From an uncultured Paraburkholderia sp. (lineage in GTDB: Bacteria; Pseudomonadota; Gammaproteobacteria; Burkholderiales; Burkholderiaceae), in the NCBI GenBank assembly GCA_940746715.1, contig CALNWN010000010.1, positions 62,001 through 126,000 of the forward strand: a DNA stretch of 64,000 bases, read 5' to 3'. Of this stretch, positions 1-9,845 are shown piece by piece. The translations under genes were made by a program, and so were the position numbers. Within the stretch, counting starts at the first letter, position 1. Each line of letters begins with the position of its first letter. Below the pieces are notes generated by a model. It was not told where the DNA came from, made no database searches, and worked only from the letters and a program-made list of their open reading frames with translations.

Positions 1-895
1 TGACCAGTCCGGCGACCCCGAGAATTTCGCCGCGCCGCAATGCGAACGACACATCGTTCACGCGCTTGCGGCGTGGATTCGTCACGTCGAAACAAGTCAC
101 GTTGCGCGCTTCGAAAATGACGTCGCCGATGGGATGCGGCTCGCGCGGAAACAGGTTCTTGATCTCCCGGCCGACCATCAACGAGATGATGCGGTCGGTG
201 GTGAGCGCGCGCATCGGCTCGGTGGCGACATGGCGTCCGTCGCGGATCACGCTGATCGTGTCGCAAACCGCGGCGACTTCGTCGAGCTTGTGCGAGATGT
301 ATACGCATGCCACGCCGCGCCGCTTCAGATCGCGCACAATGTCCAGAAGAATTGCGATCTCGGCTGAAGTGAGCGAAGAAGACGGCTCATCCAGAATGAG
401 CAGTTTCGCGCGCTTATTGAGCGCCTTGGCAATTTCTATCAGCTGCTGATGGCCGCCGCCATAATTCATGACAGGCTGTGCGGCATTAATGCCGCTAATG
501 CCGAGCTCGCGCAGCAATTCGTCCGCACGCTGATACATCGCGGCGTAATTCATGCGGCCGCCCGGCAACGTGATTTCATTGCCGAGAAAAATGTTCTCCG
601 CCACTGACAACTCCGGCACCAGCATCAGCCCCTGGTGAATGATGATGCCGGCGCGCTCGGTGTCGCGTATGCTCGCGGCTTTCAGCGGCTTGCCTTCCCA
701 GGTTATTTCGCCATCCCAGGTACCGTGCGGATAGACGCCGGACAGTACTTTTATCAGCGTGGATTTGCCTGCGCCGTTTTCGCCGCACAAGCCGACGCAC
801 TCGCCCGGCGCGATCGTCAGGTCGATGCCGTCGAGTGCCTTTACGCCTGAAAACGCTTTGACGATGCCGCGCATCGTCAGTAACGGTTGCGTCAT
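1..895 (-). CDS. xylG: D-xylose ABC transporter ATP-binding protein XylG (3' part outside window)
   Basis: This is the ATPase of the xylose importer and couples ATP hydrolysis to uptake at the inner membrane. Translation from the ATG at 895 gives 298 codons without a stop and runs off the window edge. Walker A (GENGAGKST) is at residues 38-46, a GGGHQQ signature at about 146-151, Walker B (LLILDEPSS) at about 165-173, and the H-loop (SHKLDE) near 200. The second ABC domain (VNDVSFALRRGEILG) is just beginning at the edge. The signature deviates from LSGGQ in the way XylG proteins do. It lies 77 bp downstream of xylF and is co-directional, so one operon is expected. No lesion is visible in this part. 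Confidence 0.93.
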   Translation of the reverse strand, partial: MTQPLLTMRGIVKAFSGVKALDGIDLTIAPGECVGLCGENGAGKSTLIKVLSGVYPHGTWDGEITWEGKPLKAASIRDTERAGIIIHQGLMLVPELSVAENIFLGNEITLPGGRMNYAAMYQRADELLRELGISGINAAQPVMNYGGGHQQLIEIAKALNKRAKLLILDEPSSSLTSAEIAILLDIVRDLKRRGVACVYISHKLDEVAAVCDTISVIRDGRHVATEPMRALTTDRIISLMVGREIKNLFPREPHPIGDVIFEARNVTCFDVTNPRRKRVNDVSFALRRGEILGVAGLV

Positions 896-972
896 TCGCT
901 ATGCCTCGCTGCAGTGCGCGCGGGCACGCCGATACGCTGCAACAGTATCGGCGCAGACCGCGCGCGTTACGC

Positions 973-2002
973 TCATTGGCTCGCGAGCTGGGCCTGAGTG
1001 TAGAAGCCGTCCTTGACGACCACGTCCACATTGCTCTTCGTCAGCAACGTGGGCTGCAGCAGCACGGTATCGACCTTCTTCTTGCCGTTGTCGTATTGCG
1101 CATTAAAGGCGGGCTTCTCACCTTTCGCCAACGCGACCGAGAGCTTCGCGGCTTCGCCGGCAATCAGCTTCAACGGCTTGTAGACCGTCATGGTTTGCGT
1201 GCCCGCAATCACGCGCTTGACTGCCGCTAGGTCCGCATCCTGGCCCGACACGGGCACCTTGCCCCGCCATGTGTTGCGCGGCGAGCGCCTGGATCGCGCC
1301 GCCTGCCGTACCGTCGTTCGACGCGACAATGGCGTCGATCTTGTTGTTATTCGCGGTCAGCGCATCTTCGACAATGTGCAGTGCAGTCGACGCGCTCCAC
1401 TCCGGCACCCATTGCTGACCGACGATCTTGATGTCGCCCTTGCCGGTGGCCGGCTTCAATACCTTCAGCTGTCCTTCGCGCAGCATCTTCGCATTGTTGT
1501 CGGTCGGCGCGCCGCCGAGCAGAAAGTAGTTGCCCTTCGGTTGCGCCTTATACACGCCTTGGGCCTGCAATTCGCCAACCTTCTCGTTGTCGAACGAGAT
1601 ATAGGCGTCCACGTCGGCATCCAGAATCAGGCGGTCGTATGACACCACCTTGATGCCCGCCTTTCTCGCTTCAGCCACCACGTTGCCGAGCGTCTTCGAA
1701 TTGAACGGCACGATGACGATCACATCCACGCCGCGCGAGATCAGGTTCTCGATCTGCGAGATTTGCCGTTCCTCGCTGGCGTCCGCCGATTGCACCGACA
1801 CTTTCGCGCCGAGCTTTTCCGCTGCGGCAACGAAATAATCGCGATCGCGCGACCAGCGCTCGACGCGCAAGTCGTCGATACAGAAGCCGATTTCAGGGTG
1901 ATCCTTGCTCGCGTGCGCCAGCGGCGCGACAAGCGACAGGCTGGCCAGCACCGCTCCACACACGAGCGAACTCAGTACAGTACGACGCGTTGCGAATTTC
2001 AT
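973..2002 (-). pseudogene. xylF: D-xylose periplasmic binding protein XylF, frameshifted
   Basis: Start ATG 2002 is supported by an AGAAGGAGAC ribosome site and a signal peptide (MKFATRRTVLSSLV...AHA). The mature part begins with the family-typical IGFCIDDLRVERW. The frame is correct to about 1266 and then shifts. The C-terminal third (VPVSGQDADLAAVKRV to the stop at 973) is in another frame. Removing one G from the GGGG run (plus-strand C run 1262-1265) restores a protein of about 342 aa, near the usual XylF length (330 in E. coli). The lesion is a homopolymer slip, so sequencing error is possible. If real, substrate delivery to XylG is lost. Confidence 0.9.
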
Positions 2003-2148
2003 CTCTGTCTCCTTCTTCTGATAGCCGGAATACCGGATTGGACGGCCTGCGCTGCGAGCCGCAGGTCCGGACAAGCGACAACCCAAAGCCTCTTTTTGTT
2101 TTCGCGCGAGACACGCCCGCGCGCCTTCTTCAATTGCAACGATGCTCT

Positions 2149-2840
2149 TTAGCGTCCGCTATAAATAGCCTGATTGACGATGTTTTCCATGCGTTCCTGC
2201 TGACCGCTCACATGCTGCGGATTCAGGTCGCGCGACAATGCGCCGGCTGCGAGTGTCGACAGGGAGTAGTCGCCGGACAGAATCTTGCGGCCAAACTCGG
2301 CGTCCCACCCTGCATAACGCTGACGTTTGAACTGGCCGAGACGGTCGTTTTCGATCAGCACGGCCGCCCGTTCGACAGCCAGCGCGAGGTTATCAATTGC
2401 ACCCACGTGGCCATAAAACAGATCTTCAGGATCCACGCTTTGCCGGCGCACTTTCGAGTCGAAGTTCATGCCGCCCGTCGTGAAGCCGCCGTGCCACAGG
2501 ATTTCGTAGAACGCAAGCGTCAGCTCTTCGACACTATTGGGAAATTGATCCGTGTCCCAGCCGTTTTGCGGATCGCCACGGTTCGCGTCCACGCTGCCGA
2601 AGATGCCGAGCGCATACGCCGTCGCGATCTCGTGATGAAACGAGTGTCCGGCAAGCGTTGCATGATTCGCCTCGATGTTCACGCGGATTTTTTTCTCAAG
2701 CCCGTATTGCAGCAGGAAGCCGTGCACGGTGGCGACATCGTAATCGTATTGATGCTTGGTCGGCTCCTGCGGCTTCGGCTCGATCAGCAAAGCGCCTTTG
2801 AAGCCGATCTTATGTGCGTGGTCGACCACCATCTGCTGTC
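2149..2840 (-). pseudogene. xylA: Xylose isomerase XylA, N-terminal half deleted
   Basis: The C-terminal ~230 residues of xylose isomerase are clear: metal-ligand segments IEPKPQEPTKHQYDYD, NIEANHATLAGH, GSVDANRGD and GWDTDQFP are all present. Homology stops abruptly at the QQMVV segment near 2840. About 205 N-terminal residues, including the catalytic His/Asp region, are missing. Immediately beyond the break the DNA reads as the middle of xylR on the opposite strand. The two genes are normally divergent, so one deletion removed both 5' ends and the shared promoter. The open frame continues past the junction into non-homologous codons. The enzyme cannot be functional. Confidence 0.9.
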
Positions 2841-2844
2841 CACG

Positions 2845-3955
2845 CGCGTGGCGTGGGATCTCTTTTCTGGAAGAAGATTTTCGCTGCCGGCTGGCGGGCA
2901 TCGAGCGTTTTGACGGCGACGGCATCATCGCCGATTTCGACGATCCAGCCGTGAGCGAAGCGCTGCGCGATTGTCCGTTGCCGGTCGTCGCAGTGGGCTC
3001 GTCATTCGAGGACCCGGCGCAGTATCCTCCGGACTTACCCTATATCGTGACCGATAACAGCAAGCTCGTCTCACTCGCCTACACGCATCTGATCGGCGCG
3101 GGCCTCGAGCATTTCGCGCTATACAGCCTGCCGCAAGCTCAGCAAAACCGCTGGGCGCAGGAGCGCGAAGTTGCGTTCGCGCATCTGCGTCACGCGGACG
3201 GCCACAGCGCGGCGCAGATTCAGAGCGAGATTTATCGCGGACTGTCGACCAGTGCGCCTTCATGGAATCAGGCGACCGAGCAACTCACGGCGTGGCTGCG
3301 TGAGTTGCCGAAGCCGGTCGGCATCATTGCAGTGACCGACGCGCGTGCGCGGCACTTGCTGCAAGCGTGTCTGATTGCCGGCATTCCCGTGCCCGAGGAA
3401 GTTGCGATTATCGGCATCGACAACGATCCGCTCACGCGCACGCTGACGCGTATTCCGCTTTCGTCGGTCATTCAGGGCACGGAGGAAATGGGCCGCACTG
3501 CTGCTCACCTCCTGCACCAGATGTTGCGCGGCGCACGCTTTCCAGGGCGGCGCATTCTGGTGCCGCCTGTCGGCATCAACGTGCTCGAATCGACGAAGCA
3601 CCAGCCACTCGCGAGTCCGTATGTGATGCGCGCGCGGCATTTCATTCGTCAGTACGCGTGCTAGGGCATTCGCACCGAACAGGTGGCCGACTATGTCGGC
3701 GTGTCGCGCTCATCGCTCGAAGAGTACTTTCGACGCGAGTGGCAGTGCACGGTGCATCAGGAGATCCTGCGCCATAAACTCGATGTCGCGAAGGCGCTGC
3801 TTGCAAAGCGCGATGCGTCCAGCGCCGAAGTGGCCAGACGTTGCGGCTTCACGTCATTGCAATACATGTACGCGGTATTTCGCCGCGAGCTGGGATGCAC
3901 GCCGCGCGAATATCAGGAGCGCGCCAACTCGACTCAGGCTTCCGCGCCAGGCTGA
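2845..3955 (+). pseudogene. xylR: Xylose operon activator XylR (LacI-type sensor + AraC HTH), multiply broken
   Basis: XylR activates xyl genes in response to D-xylose. The sensor domain (LEEDFR...GDGIIADFDD...VTDARARHLLQ...GIDNDPLTRT) and the C-terminal AraC HTH (VSRSSLEEYFRREW...CGFTSLQYMYAVF) are easily recognised. Three lesions are seen. The first ~40 codons and the promoter are missing at the xylA junction. One extra T in the TTTT run near 2873 shifts the frame between WDLF and LEEDFR. An in-frame TAG at 3662-3664 stands where relatives have Lys (HAC-K-GI), separating sensor and DNA-binding domain. Clear pseudogene. Confidence 0.9.
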
Positions 3956-3989
3956 GCATGCCTTTACTCTTTTATTCTTTATCGACGAC

Positions 3990-5050
3990 ATGATCAGCAT
4001 TGCACAACTTTCCTCCGAATCATGGGGCGCGCTGAAAGGCGGAGACCCGGTGTCGCTCTTCACGCTGCGCAACGCACACGGCATGAAGGTCGCCATCAGC
4101 AATCTGGGTGGCACACTCGTTTCGTGGCACGCGCCGGACGCCTCGGCGATATTCTGCTCGGCCACGACACGCCCGCTCAATATGTTGCGGCCACAACTTA
4201 TATGGACGACCTGATTGGCCGCTGGGCGAACCGCATTGCGGATGCACGCTTTACGCTCGACGGCATCGAGTACACCCTTGACCGCAATGAAGGCACGAAG
4301 CTGCTGCATGGCGGGAGCGTCGGCTTTCATCGCGCGATATGGGATGTGAGCGAAGACAATGGGTCGCTGCTCATGCGACTCGAGTCGCCGGAAGGCGATG
4401 CCGGCTTTCCCGGCAATGTGACCACGCAAGTCCGCTATACGCTCGGCGACGACGGCACCTTGACCATCGAATACGAAGCCATGACCGACGCCGCCACGCC
4501 GCTCAATCTCACGAGCCACGGCTACTTCAATCTGACGGGGCGGCCCGGTACCGACGTTCGCGGACATATGCTGTCAATCGACGCGAATCAGTTCTTCGAA
4601 GTCAACGCGGCCATGATTCCTACCCGGCTCGCCGATGTGGCAGGCAACGCCTTCGACTTCCGGCAAAGCGCGCCGATTGGCGCCCGCCTCGACTGGCCGC
4701 ACGCGCAACTCGTGCAGGCAGGCGGATTCGATCACTGCTATGTGTTACGCAACGCGGCTGGCGGCGGCAGTCTGCGCGAAGTCGCCTGTCTCTACGATCC
4801 CGGCAGCGGCCGCGAACTGACTGTCTCAACGGATCAGCGCGGTTTGCAGTTTTACAGCGGCAACTGGTTGAAAGGCGAAGCTGGGCGCGGCGGAGTGGTC
4901 TATCAGGCACATGCCGGGCTTTGTCTCGAAGCGGGCGGTTTTCTGAACCAGGTGAATATGCCGGCAGAACAGGCAAGTGTGATTTTGCGGCCGCGCGACA
5001 CATATCGCCAGGTCACGGCGTACAGCGTGGGTGTGCGCCAGGGCGTTTGA
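3990..5050 (+). pseudogene. galM: Aldose 1-epimerase (galactose mutarotase), frameshifted
   Basis: Aldose mutarotase interconverts alpha and beta sugars and is a usual companion of xylose genes. The N-terminus (MISIAQLSSESWG...NLGGTLVSWHAPD) starts at 3990. After 4139 the frame shifts by one missing base, and the rest (RLGDILLGHDTPAQYV...) continues to 5050. Motifs GRWANRI, LTSHGYFNLTG (catalytic His region) and a C-terminal LCLEAGGF glutamate are present. The start has no good Shine-Dalgarno. Apart from the single indel the protein of about 353 aa looks complete. It follows xylR by 34 bp in the same direction. Confidence 0.85.
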
Positions 5051-5219
5051 CAACAAGCCTTCACGACTAAGGTATTCCATTACAGCTAGCCGACTTATCA
5101 ATTGCTGCAAGAGTGAATTACCGTATTGGACGTTTCCACTTGCATAACCGCTTCCTACAATCCGTGCATGGTGCCGAGAATCCGCTGCGGCACCGGAACG
5201 CCATTCCCGGAGGAAGCAT

Positions 5220-5513
5220 ATGAAAACGCTGATTAAAGCAGTCGCGCTCGCCGTTGTTCTGGCTGCGCCAGTCGCGTCGGTTGCACAGTCGGAGCAGCCG
5301 CTCACGCGCGCCGAAGTGAAGGCCCAGTTAAAGCAGATCGAACAGGCCGGCTATAACCCGGCGACGGCCGTGGATGCGAACTATCCCGCCGATATTCAGG
5401 CAGCCGAAGCTCGCGTCGCCGCACAGAATGCGATGTCGCAAAGCGATACCACGGGGTATGGCTCGACGGCGACGGGATCGTCGCAAACAGGGTCTGGCGC
5501 GCCGGTTCAGTGA
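5220..5513 (+). CDS. DUF4148 secreted small protein
   Basis: A 97-aa protein with an N-terminal signal peptide (MKTLIKAVALAVVLAAPVASVAQ) and a DUF4148-type core (PLTRAEVKAQL, GYNP, YPADIQAAEARV), followed by a Ser/Thr/Gly-rich tail. The start at 5220 is supported by GGAGGAAGC directly upstream. This family is abundant in Burkholderia and presumed periplasmic; no molecular function is known. It stands alone, with 169 bp to galM. Confidence 0.85.
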   Translation: MKTLIKAVALAVVLAAPVASVAQSEQPLTRAEVKAQLKQIEQAGYNPATAVDANYPADIQAAEARVAAQNAMSQSDTTGYGSTATGSSQTGSGAPVQ

Positions 5514-5626
5514 CGGCGGGTTTCGCGTGAGCATGTGGCTGTTTGCCGTCGACGGAAGGCGCCGTTCATTCTGCGCCTTCTGCGTTTCCATCTGCAATTG
5601 CACGCTGCTCTATGCCGCTCGGCCTT

Positions 5627-6028
5627 TCAATGCTGCACAGCCACGGCGCTCCCGCTTGACTGCGGCTCCTGCGGCGCTATCTGCGATGCCTCCGCAAGAA
5701 GCCGCGTGACTCGGCTCGCCGTGATGCGGCTTTGCGGCACGCCCTTCGCGTCGAGCGCGATGACCTGATACAACTCCCGATCGCACTCCAGTTCGCGCTG
5801 GTACTGCTCCGCCGTGTCGACGAGCAATTCGAGCATGGTCTGGCGACGGTGCCGCTCATCGCTCGTAATAGCAGGAATCCTACATATCGAGGCCGCAAGC
5901 GTAGTCAAGGTATTCAGGTGACTCAATTGCCGGTCGCATAGATCGAACGCCGACAGGGCGAGCTTTTCGTATTGAAGAGCGTCGACGGGCGGACGCGTAG
6001 CGAGTGGATTCTTGGTGAATTTGCTCAT
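5627..6028 (-). CDS. Hypothetical protein
   Basis: A 133-aa soluble protein of unknown function. The ATG at 6028 was chosen over an upstream in-frame start because CCAGGAGAT lies at proper spacing. The sequence is mostly helical (LALSAFDLCDRQLSHLNTL, LLVDTAEQYQRELECDREL), without a signal peptide or membrane segment. No catalytic motif is visible and I do not recognise the family. It is convergent with the DUF4148 gene. Confidence 0.7.
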   Translation of the reverse strand: MSKFTKNPLATRPPVDALQYEKLALSAFDLCDRQLSHLNTLTTLAASICRIPAITSDERHRRQTMLELLVDTAEQYQRELECDRELYQVIALDAKGVPQSRITASRVTRLLAEASQIAPQEPQSSGSAVAVQH

Positions 6029-6373
6029 GCTGCGATCTCCTGGATACTTCTTCAGATCGCCCGACACTCGCTTGCAAGGTGGGTGAGCGGGCACGTAGCG
6101 GGGTTAGCAGACCGGGATACAACAAACCGGCGAGCCTTGCGGCTCCCCCACCACGGCCCACCCATAGACAATATAGACGTGCAGCAGTAGACGCACGACT
6201 CGCCTGTGCGGGTGTGCGGTTTGTATCGCAGGCTGCTAAACCTGGTCGCCAAGTGTTTCCCAACCACCCGATAATTATAAAGCAGCGGACCCGCAAAAAG
6301 TCTTCTGGGATGGGCTGAAAATGCGCTTTCGCTGCATCCACTCTAAGATAAGCCTTCGAAAAAAGGAGCGCTT
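6029..6373 (+). other. Intergenic region, no gene recognised
   Basis: 345 bp between two divergent genes. It contains an AT-rich stretch (GATAATTATAAAG near 6270) that could hold the promoter of the gene starting at 6374. No coding potential or known RNA is seen. Confidence 0.4.
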
Positions 6374-6754
6374 ATGGGATCAACCGTCAAGAACTCATTG
6401 CTGTGGGTGTTCGACCCATTGAACGACGATGCGGGCTTCATGAGAAAACGCCTGTTCGGTTTTGAAGCCGCTTATATGGATGGCCTGCTGTGCCTCTCGG
6501 TCGGCAATGGCGAAGAACAGTGGAATGGGCTGCTGGTGTGTACGTCGCGCGAACGGCATGCGGATCTTATTCGCGAGTTTCCGGAACTCGCGCCGCATCC
6601 TGTGCTGGGCAAATGGCTTTATCTGTCGCAGAGGAATGAGGACTTCGAAGCGATTTCCGGCACGCTGGTCAAACTCGTCAGCAGGCGTGACTCGCGCATT
6701 GGAGTCGAACCGGGCGCGAAGAAGAAGAAAGCAAAGAAGGTCATGGGGAGCTAG
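6374..6754 (+). CDS. Hypothetical protein, possibly TfoX-N/YjbR-like fold
   Basis: A 126-aa protein preceded by AAAAAAGGAGCG. The RKRLFGFEAAYMDGLLCLSV segment resembles the two-strand core of TfoX N-domain or MmcQ/YjbR proteins, and the later part (PELAPHPVLGKWLYLSQ) is compatible. The C-terminus is a Lys-rich tail (KKKKAKK). Family assignment is tentative and no function is claimed. The gene appears intact. Confidence 0.65.
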   Translation: MGSTVKNSLLWVFDPLNDDAGFMRKRLFGFEAAYMDGLLCLSVGNGEEQWNGLLVCTSRERHADLIREFPELAPHPVLGKWLYLSQRNEDFEAISGTLVKLVSRRDSRIGVEPGAKKKKAKKVMGS

Positions 6755-6996
6755 GCGTCGCTTTCACACATTCAAAGATAGTTTGGCATCCAAACTTTTT
6801 CGCCCAAGCCCGTTGGCCGGTGTCGCCGGGCATAGCCGGAGCTTAACCCCGAATCTGACAATACTGTGACAAGCCTCGACGCCGGGATTGCCCGACGCAG
6901 TGGCCGCTTAATTAGCCGTTCTCTGAGCCTGCATGCGGGATTCCCAGCCTGCGCCGCCGACACCGGCGCCCGCCGTGCCTTCGCTACCCTCGAACC

Positions 6997-7023
6997 TCAA
7001 GTTCTCCCTTTTTCCGCCGTAGT
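6997..7023 (+). promoter_or_regulatory. Candidate sigma-28 (FliA) promoter
   Basis: TCAAGTTC, 11 bp, then GCCGTAGT. The -35 octamer matches 6 of 8 to TAAAGTTT, and the -10 keeps the GCCG core of GCCGATAA. It lies 104 bp before a chemotaxis receptor start, the expected target class of FliA. This is inferred from the motif only. Confidence 0.4.
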
Positions 7024-7126
7024 CCGTAAAAAGGCTCCCGATCCGCGGCCCCAGCAGAACCGCGCGGAGGCGTCGCAACCGGCGTTCGATTCGTGCAGTA
7101 CCCCTTTTACCCTCACGGAAAACACG

Positions 7127-8920
7127 ATGTCCTCACTCCGCACCCGCATTCTGATCATTTCGTCGGCGACCGTCATCGGCGCACTCGCGCTTTCCGGTGC
7201 CGCGACCTACGTTACGGTGCGCGCCAATACGATGGAGACGATCGAGCAGAACCTGACCGCCATTGCGGGCGCCAACACGCTGGCCATCGACAAATGGGTC
7301 GCGGCAAAGGCACAAGCCGTGAAGGCCACTGCAGAAGAAGTCGAGCACGGCGACCCGCAAGGCTTCGTCAAGCATCTGGGTAACGCCGATGGTTTCCCGA
7401 TCACCACAGTCGGCTGGATGGACAAGAGTTTCTTTTCGACGAGTCCGGGCACACCGAAAGACTACGACCCGACCGCGCGTCCCTGGTATAAGGCAGCGAT
7501 TGCAGCAGGTACGCTGATCGTGACGAAGCCGTATGGCGATGCGTCGACGGGCGTGCCTTATGTTTCCTTTGCTACACCGATGATTCGCAATGGCGAACCG
7601 ACCGGCGCATTGAGTGGCGCGGTGCCGCTCGAAAGCGTGCGCGAAGTGGTGGCTGCCATGCATCCCACGCCTGCAAGTCTCGCGTTCGTTGTCGCGCGCG
7701 ACGGCCAGGTGATCGCGCATCCCGATGCCAAGCTGACGCTCAAGCAGGCGACCGACATTTCCGCGGCCCTCACGCCTGATGCGCTCGCTTCGCTTGCGCA
7801 GGCCACCGCGCCGCTGCAAGTCGAACTGGGCGGCGCAGCCAAGCTGCTCAAGGCGCAACTGGTGCATGGGACCGCCTGGTATCTGGTGATCGCACTCGAC
7901 AAGGCGGAAGCCACCGCGGGTCTCGGCAACGTGCTCAAAGCACTCGGCGTGGCAATGGTGTTGCTGACGCTCGCTGCGGTGGGCCTCGCCGCATTCTTTA
8001 CGTCGCATTCGTTCCGCAGCCTCTCGAAGGTGCGCGACGCAATGGATAAGATCGGCTCGGGCAGCGGCGATCTTTCGCATCGTCTGCCGGTTGTCGGCAA
8101 TGACGAGGTCTCGCAGATCTCCGCGTCGTTCAATGCATTCGTCGAGAAGATCGGCGCGGTGCTGCATGAAGTGCGGGCTAGCGTCGAGAACATGAAGACG
8201 GCGACGAGCGAAATCGAAATGGGCAACCGCGATCTGTCGCAACGCACGGAGACGTCGGCTTCGAATTTGCAGAACACCTCCGCTGCGCTGACGGAATTGA
8301 CGGCGAGCGTCAAACAGTCCGCAGAAGCCGCCGTCGAAGCAATGCGGCTCGCAACGTCGGCGAGCCAGGCCGCAGCCCGCGGCGGCGAAGTGGTCACGAG
8401 CGCGGTCAGCACGATGGACGAGATTGCGAAGTCGTCGGCGCGCATTACCGAAATTATCGGCGTAATCGACAGCATTGCATTTCAGACGAATATTCTGGCG
8501 CTGAACGCGGCGGTGAAAGCGGCGCGTGCCGGTGAAAACGGCCGCGGTTTTGCCGTTGTCGCCGGCGAAGTGCGCACCTTGGCGCAGCGCTGCGCAACGG
8601 CAGCGCGCGAAATCAAGGACTTAATTCAGGCATCCGAAGCAAGTGTCGGCACGGGGGCACAGCGTGTGCAGGCGGCCGGCTCGGCGATGCAGGAGATCGT
8701 GGAAGGCATTGACCGCGTGAATCGCGTAATTGCCGAGATTGACGGCGCGATGAGCGAGCAAAGCGCGGTGATTAGTCAGATCGACCGCAGCGTCGCGGAG
8801 ATGGATCAGGCCACGCAGCAGAATGCGGCGCTTGTGGAGCAGTCAACGGCGGCTTCGGCGACGTTGAATGAACAGGCGCATGGGTTGTCGAAAGTGGTGG
8901 GGTTGTTCCGGTTGGGATGA
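7127..8920 (+). CDS. Methyl-accepting chemotaxis protein (dCache type)
   Basis: A 597-aa chemoreceptor. TM1 is at about residues 7-28 and is followed by a periplasmic dCache-like sensor (WMDKSFFSTSPGTPKDYDPTARPWY). TM2 is at about 274-292, then HAMP, then a signalling coiled coil. The start at 7127 was chosen because TM1 follows directly; an upstream in-frame extension is not membrane-like. The hairpin tip reads NILALNAAVKAARAGE, with Lys464 replacing the near-invariant Glu of AAVEAAR, and AQRCATAAREIK has Cys for the usual Ser. No CheR/CheB tether is present at the C-terminus. It would assemble with CheA/CheW at the membrane. Confidence 0.9.
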   Translation: MSSLRTRILIISSATVIGALALSGAATYVTVRANTMETIEQNLTAIAGANTLAIDKWVAAKAQAVKATAEEVEHGDPQGFVKHLGNADGFPITTVGWMDKSFFSTSPGTPKDYDPTARPWYKAAIAAGTLIVTKPYGDASTGVPYVSFATPMIRNGEPTGALSGAVPLESVREVVAAMHPTPASLAFVVARDGQVIAHPDAKLTLKQATDISAALTPDALASLAQATAPLQVELGGAAKLLKAQLVHGTAWYLVIALDKAEATAGLGNVLKALGVAMVLLTLAAVGLAAFFTSHSFRSLSKVRDAMDKIGSGSGDLSHRLPVVGNDEVSQISASFNAFVEKIGAVLHEVRASVENMKTATSEIEMGNRDLSQRTETSASNLQNTSAALTELTASVKQSAEAAVEAMRLATSASQAAARGGEVVTSAVSTMDEIAKSSARITEIIGVIDSIAFQTNILALNAAVKAARAGENGRGFAVVAGEVRTLAQRCATAAREIKDLIQASEASVGTGAQRVQAAGSAMQEIVEGIDRVNRVIAEIDGAMSEQSAVISQIDRSVAEMDQATQQNAALVEQSTAASATLNEQAHGLSKVVGLFRLG

Positions 8921-8930
8921 ATCTCGTTCC

Positions 8931-9818
8931 TCAAGGTTGCACGGTGACCGCGCCCGTCTTTGCGTCGATATAGTAGTCGACTCGCTGTGCGGCGGGCGAA
9001 GTGTCGGCGACCTGGGCCGGCGGACTGTTGCTGCTGGCCGTGTGCTTCCGCTTGCCCTTCGATTTCGCTGCGGTACTGGGCGGGCGAGCGGAGTTCGCTG
9101 TGTTCGACAGGGTGCCCGCCGGCTGCGTGCCGCGGGTTTCCATGACCACATGCCATACCGCGCTGGGTGATCCGCTACCGCCCGCTCCCGGAATGAGATC
9201 GACGGACGCGATACGCTTGATGTCCTGCGCGTTCGACGCTGCCTTTTTTGCGGCCTCGATGGCCAGTGTCGCGGAACTGACCGCCACATTTTGCTGCTGC
9301 CTGTGGACCACACTGTCATAGTTGAGCGCGGTGAACAGACCGAGGAACAGCATACCCACGCCGAAAAACAGAAACGTGCCCAGCGTGACCAGTTGCCGTA
9401 GGCGATTGTCGCCCGCCTTGAACGCTTTCTCGGCACTCTTGCCCGCCGTGTCGAGATTATTGATGAGCGTAGCGAGCACGTAGATGGCGAGGAGTATCAC
9501 GAGGCCGAGCAGTCCCCATGACGCTTTCAACAGCCATTCCGCGCGCAGGTTGCCGGTGGCAGGCCCCAGAATGTCCTTGATAAAGCCGATGGTCAATGCA
9601 AGCGTCGCACTGGCGATGGTGACCGTCTGCTTCAGATGCTCGAGCAGAACGTCGTGCGCTTTCATCCGCGCGGTGAACAGTTGGCTTCGGATATACAACC
9701 TGTCGGTCGACGGCGAGCCTGGCGCATCGGGGGCTGCCCAATCGGTCTGAGTGCGCGCCGGTGCCGCCGGAGCGGGCGTCGGAGTGGCGCCAGGCGTCGG
9801 TGGAGGGACCGTGCTCAT
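8931..9818 (-). CDS. Hypothetical multi-pass membrane protein
   Basis: A 295-aa protein with a Pro-rich N-terminus (PPPTPGATPTPAPAAPA) and about three hydrophobic segments: VTIASATLALTIGFIKDIL, LLGLVILLAIYVLATLI and LVTLGTFLFFGVGMLFLGLF. A polar, Ala/Ser-rich C-terminal half ends in DYYIDAKTGAVTVQP. The family is not recognised. Start 9818 has only a weak ribosome site. It lies 27 bp downstream of another minus-strand hypothetical gene, so the two are likely co-transcribed. Confidence 0.7.
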   Translation of the reverse strand: MSTVPPPTPGATPTPAPAAPARTQTDWAAPDAPGSPSTDRLYIRSQLFTARMKAHDVLLEHLKQTVTIASATLALTIGFIKDILGPATGNLRAEWLLKASWGLLGLVILLAIYVLATLINNLDTAGKSAEKAFKAGDNRLRQLVTLGTFLFFGVGMLFLGLFTALNYDSVVHRQQQNVAVSSATLAIEAAKKAASNAQDIKRIASVDLIPGAGGSGSPSAVWHVVMETRGTQPAGTLSNTANSARPPSTAAKSKGKRKHTASSNSPPAQVADTSPAAQRVDYYIDAKTGAVTVQP

Positions 9819-9845
9819 TGCATGACCGTTTGAAGATTCTCGACC

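Noticed and set aside
3662..3664. Possible programmed TAG read-through in XylR separating sensor and DNA-binding domains
   Set aside because: The gene also lacks its 5' end and has a frameshift, so the TAG is more simply a decay mutation.
7133..8242. Antisense open frame of ~370 codons in the chemoreceptor gene
   Set aside because: No recognisable domain, and the receptor on the plus strand is complete.
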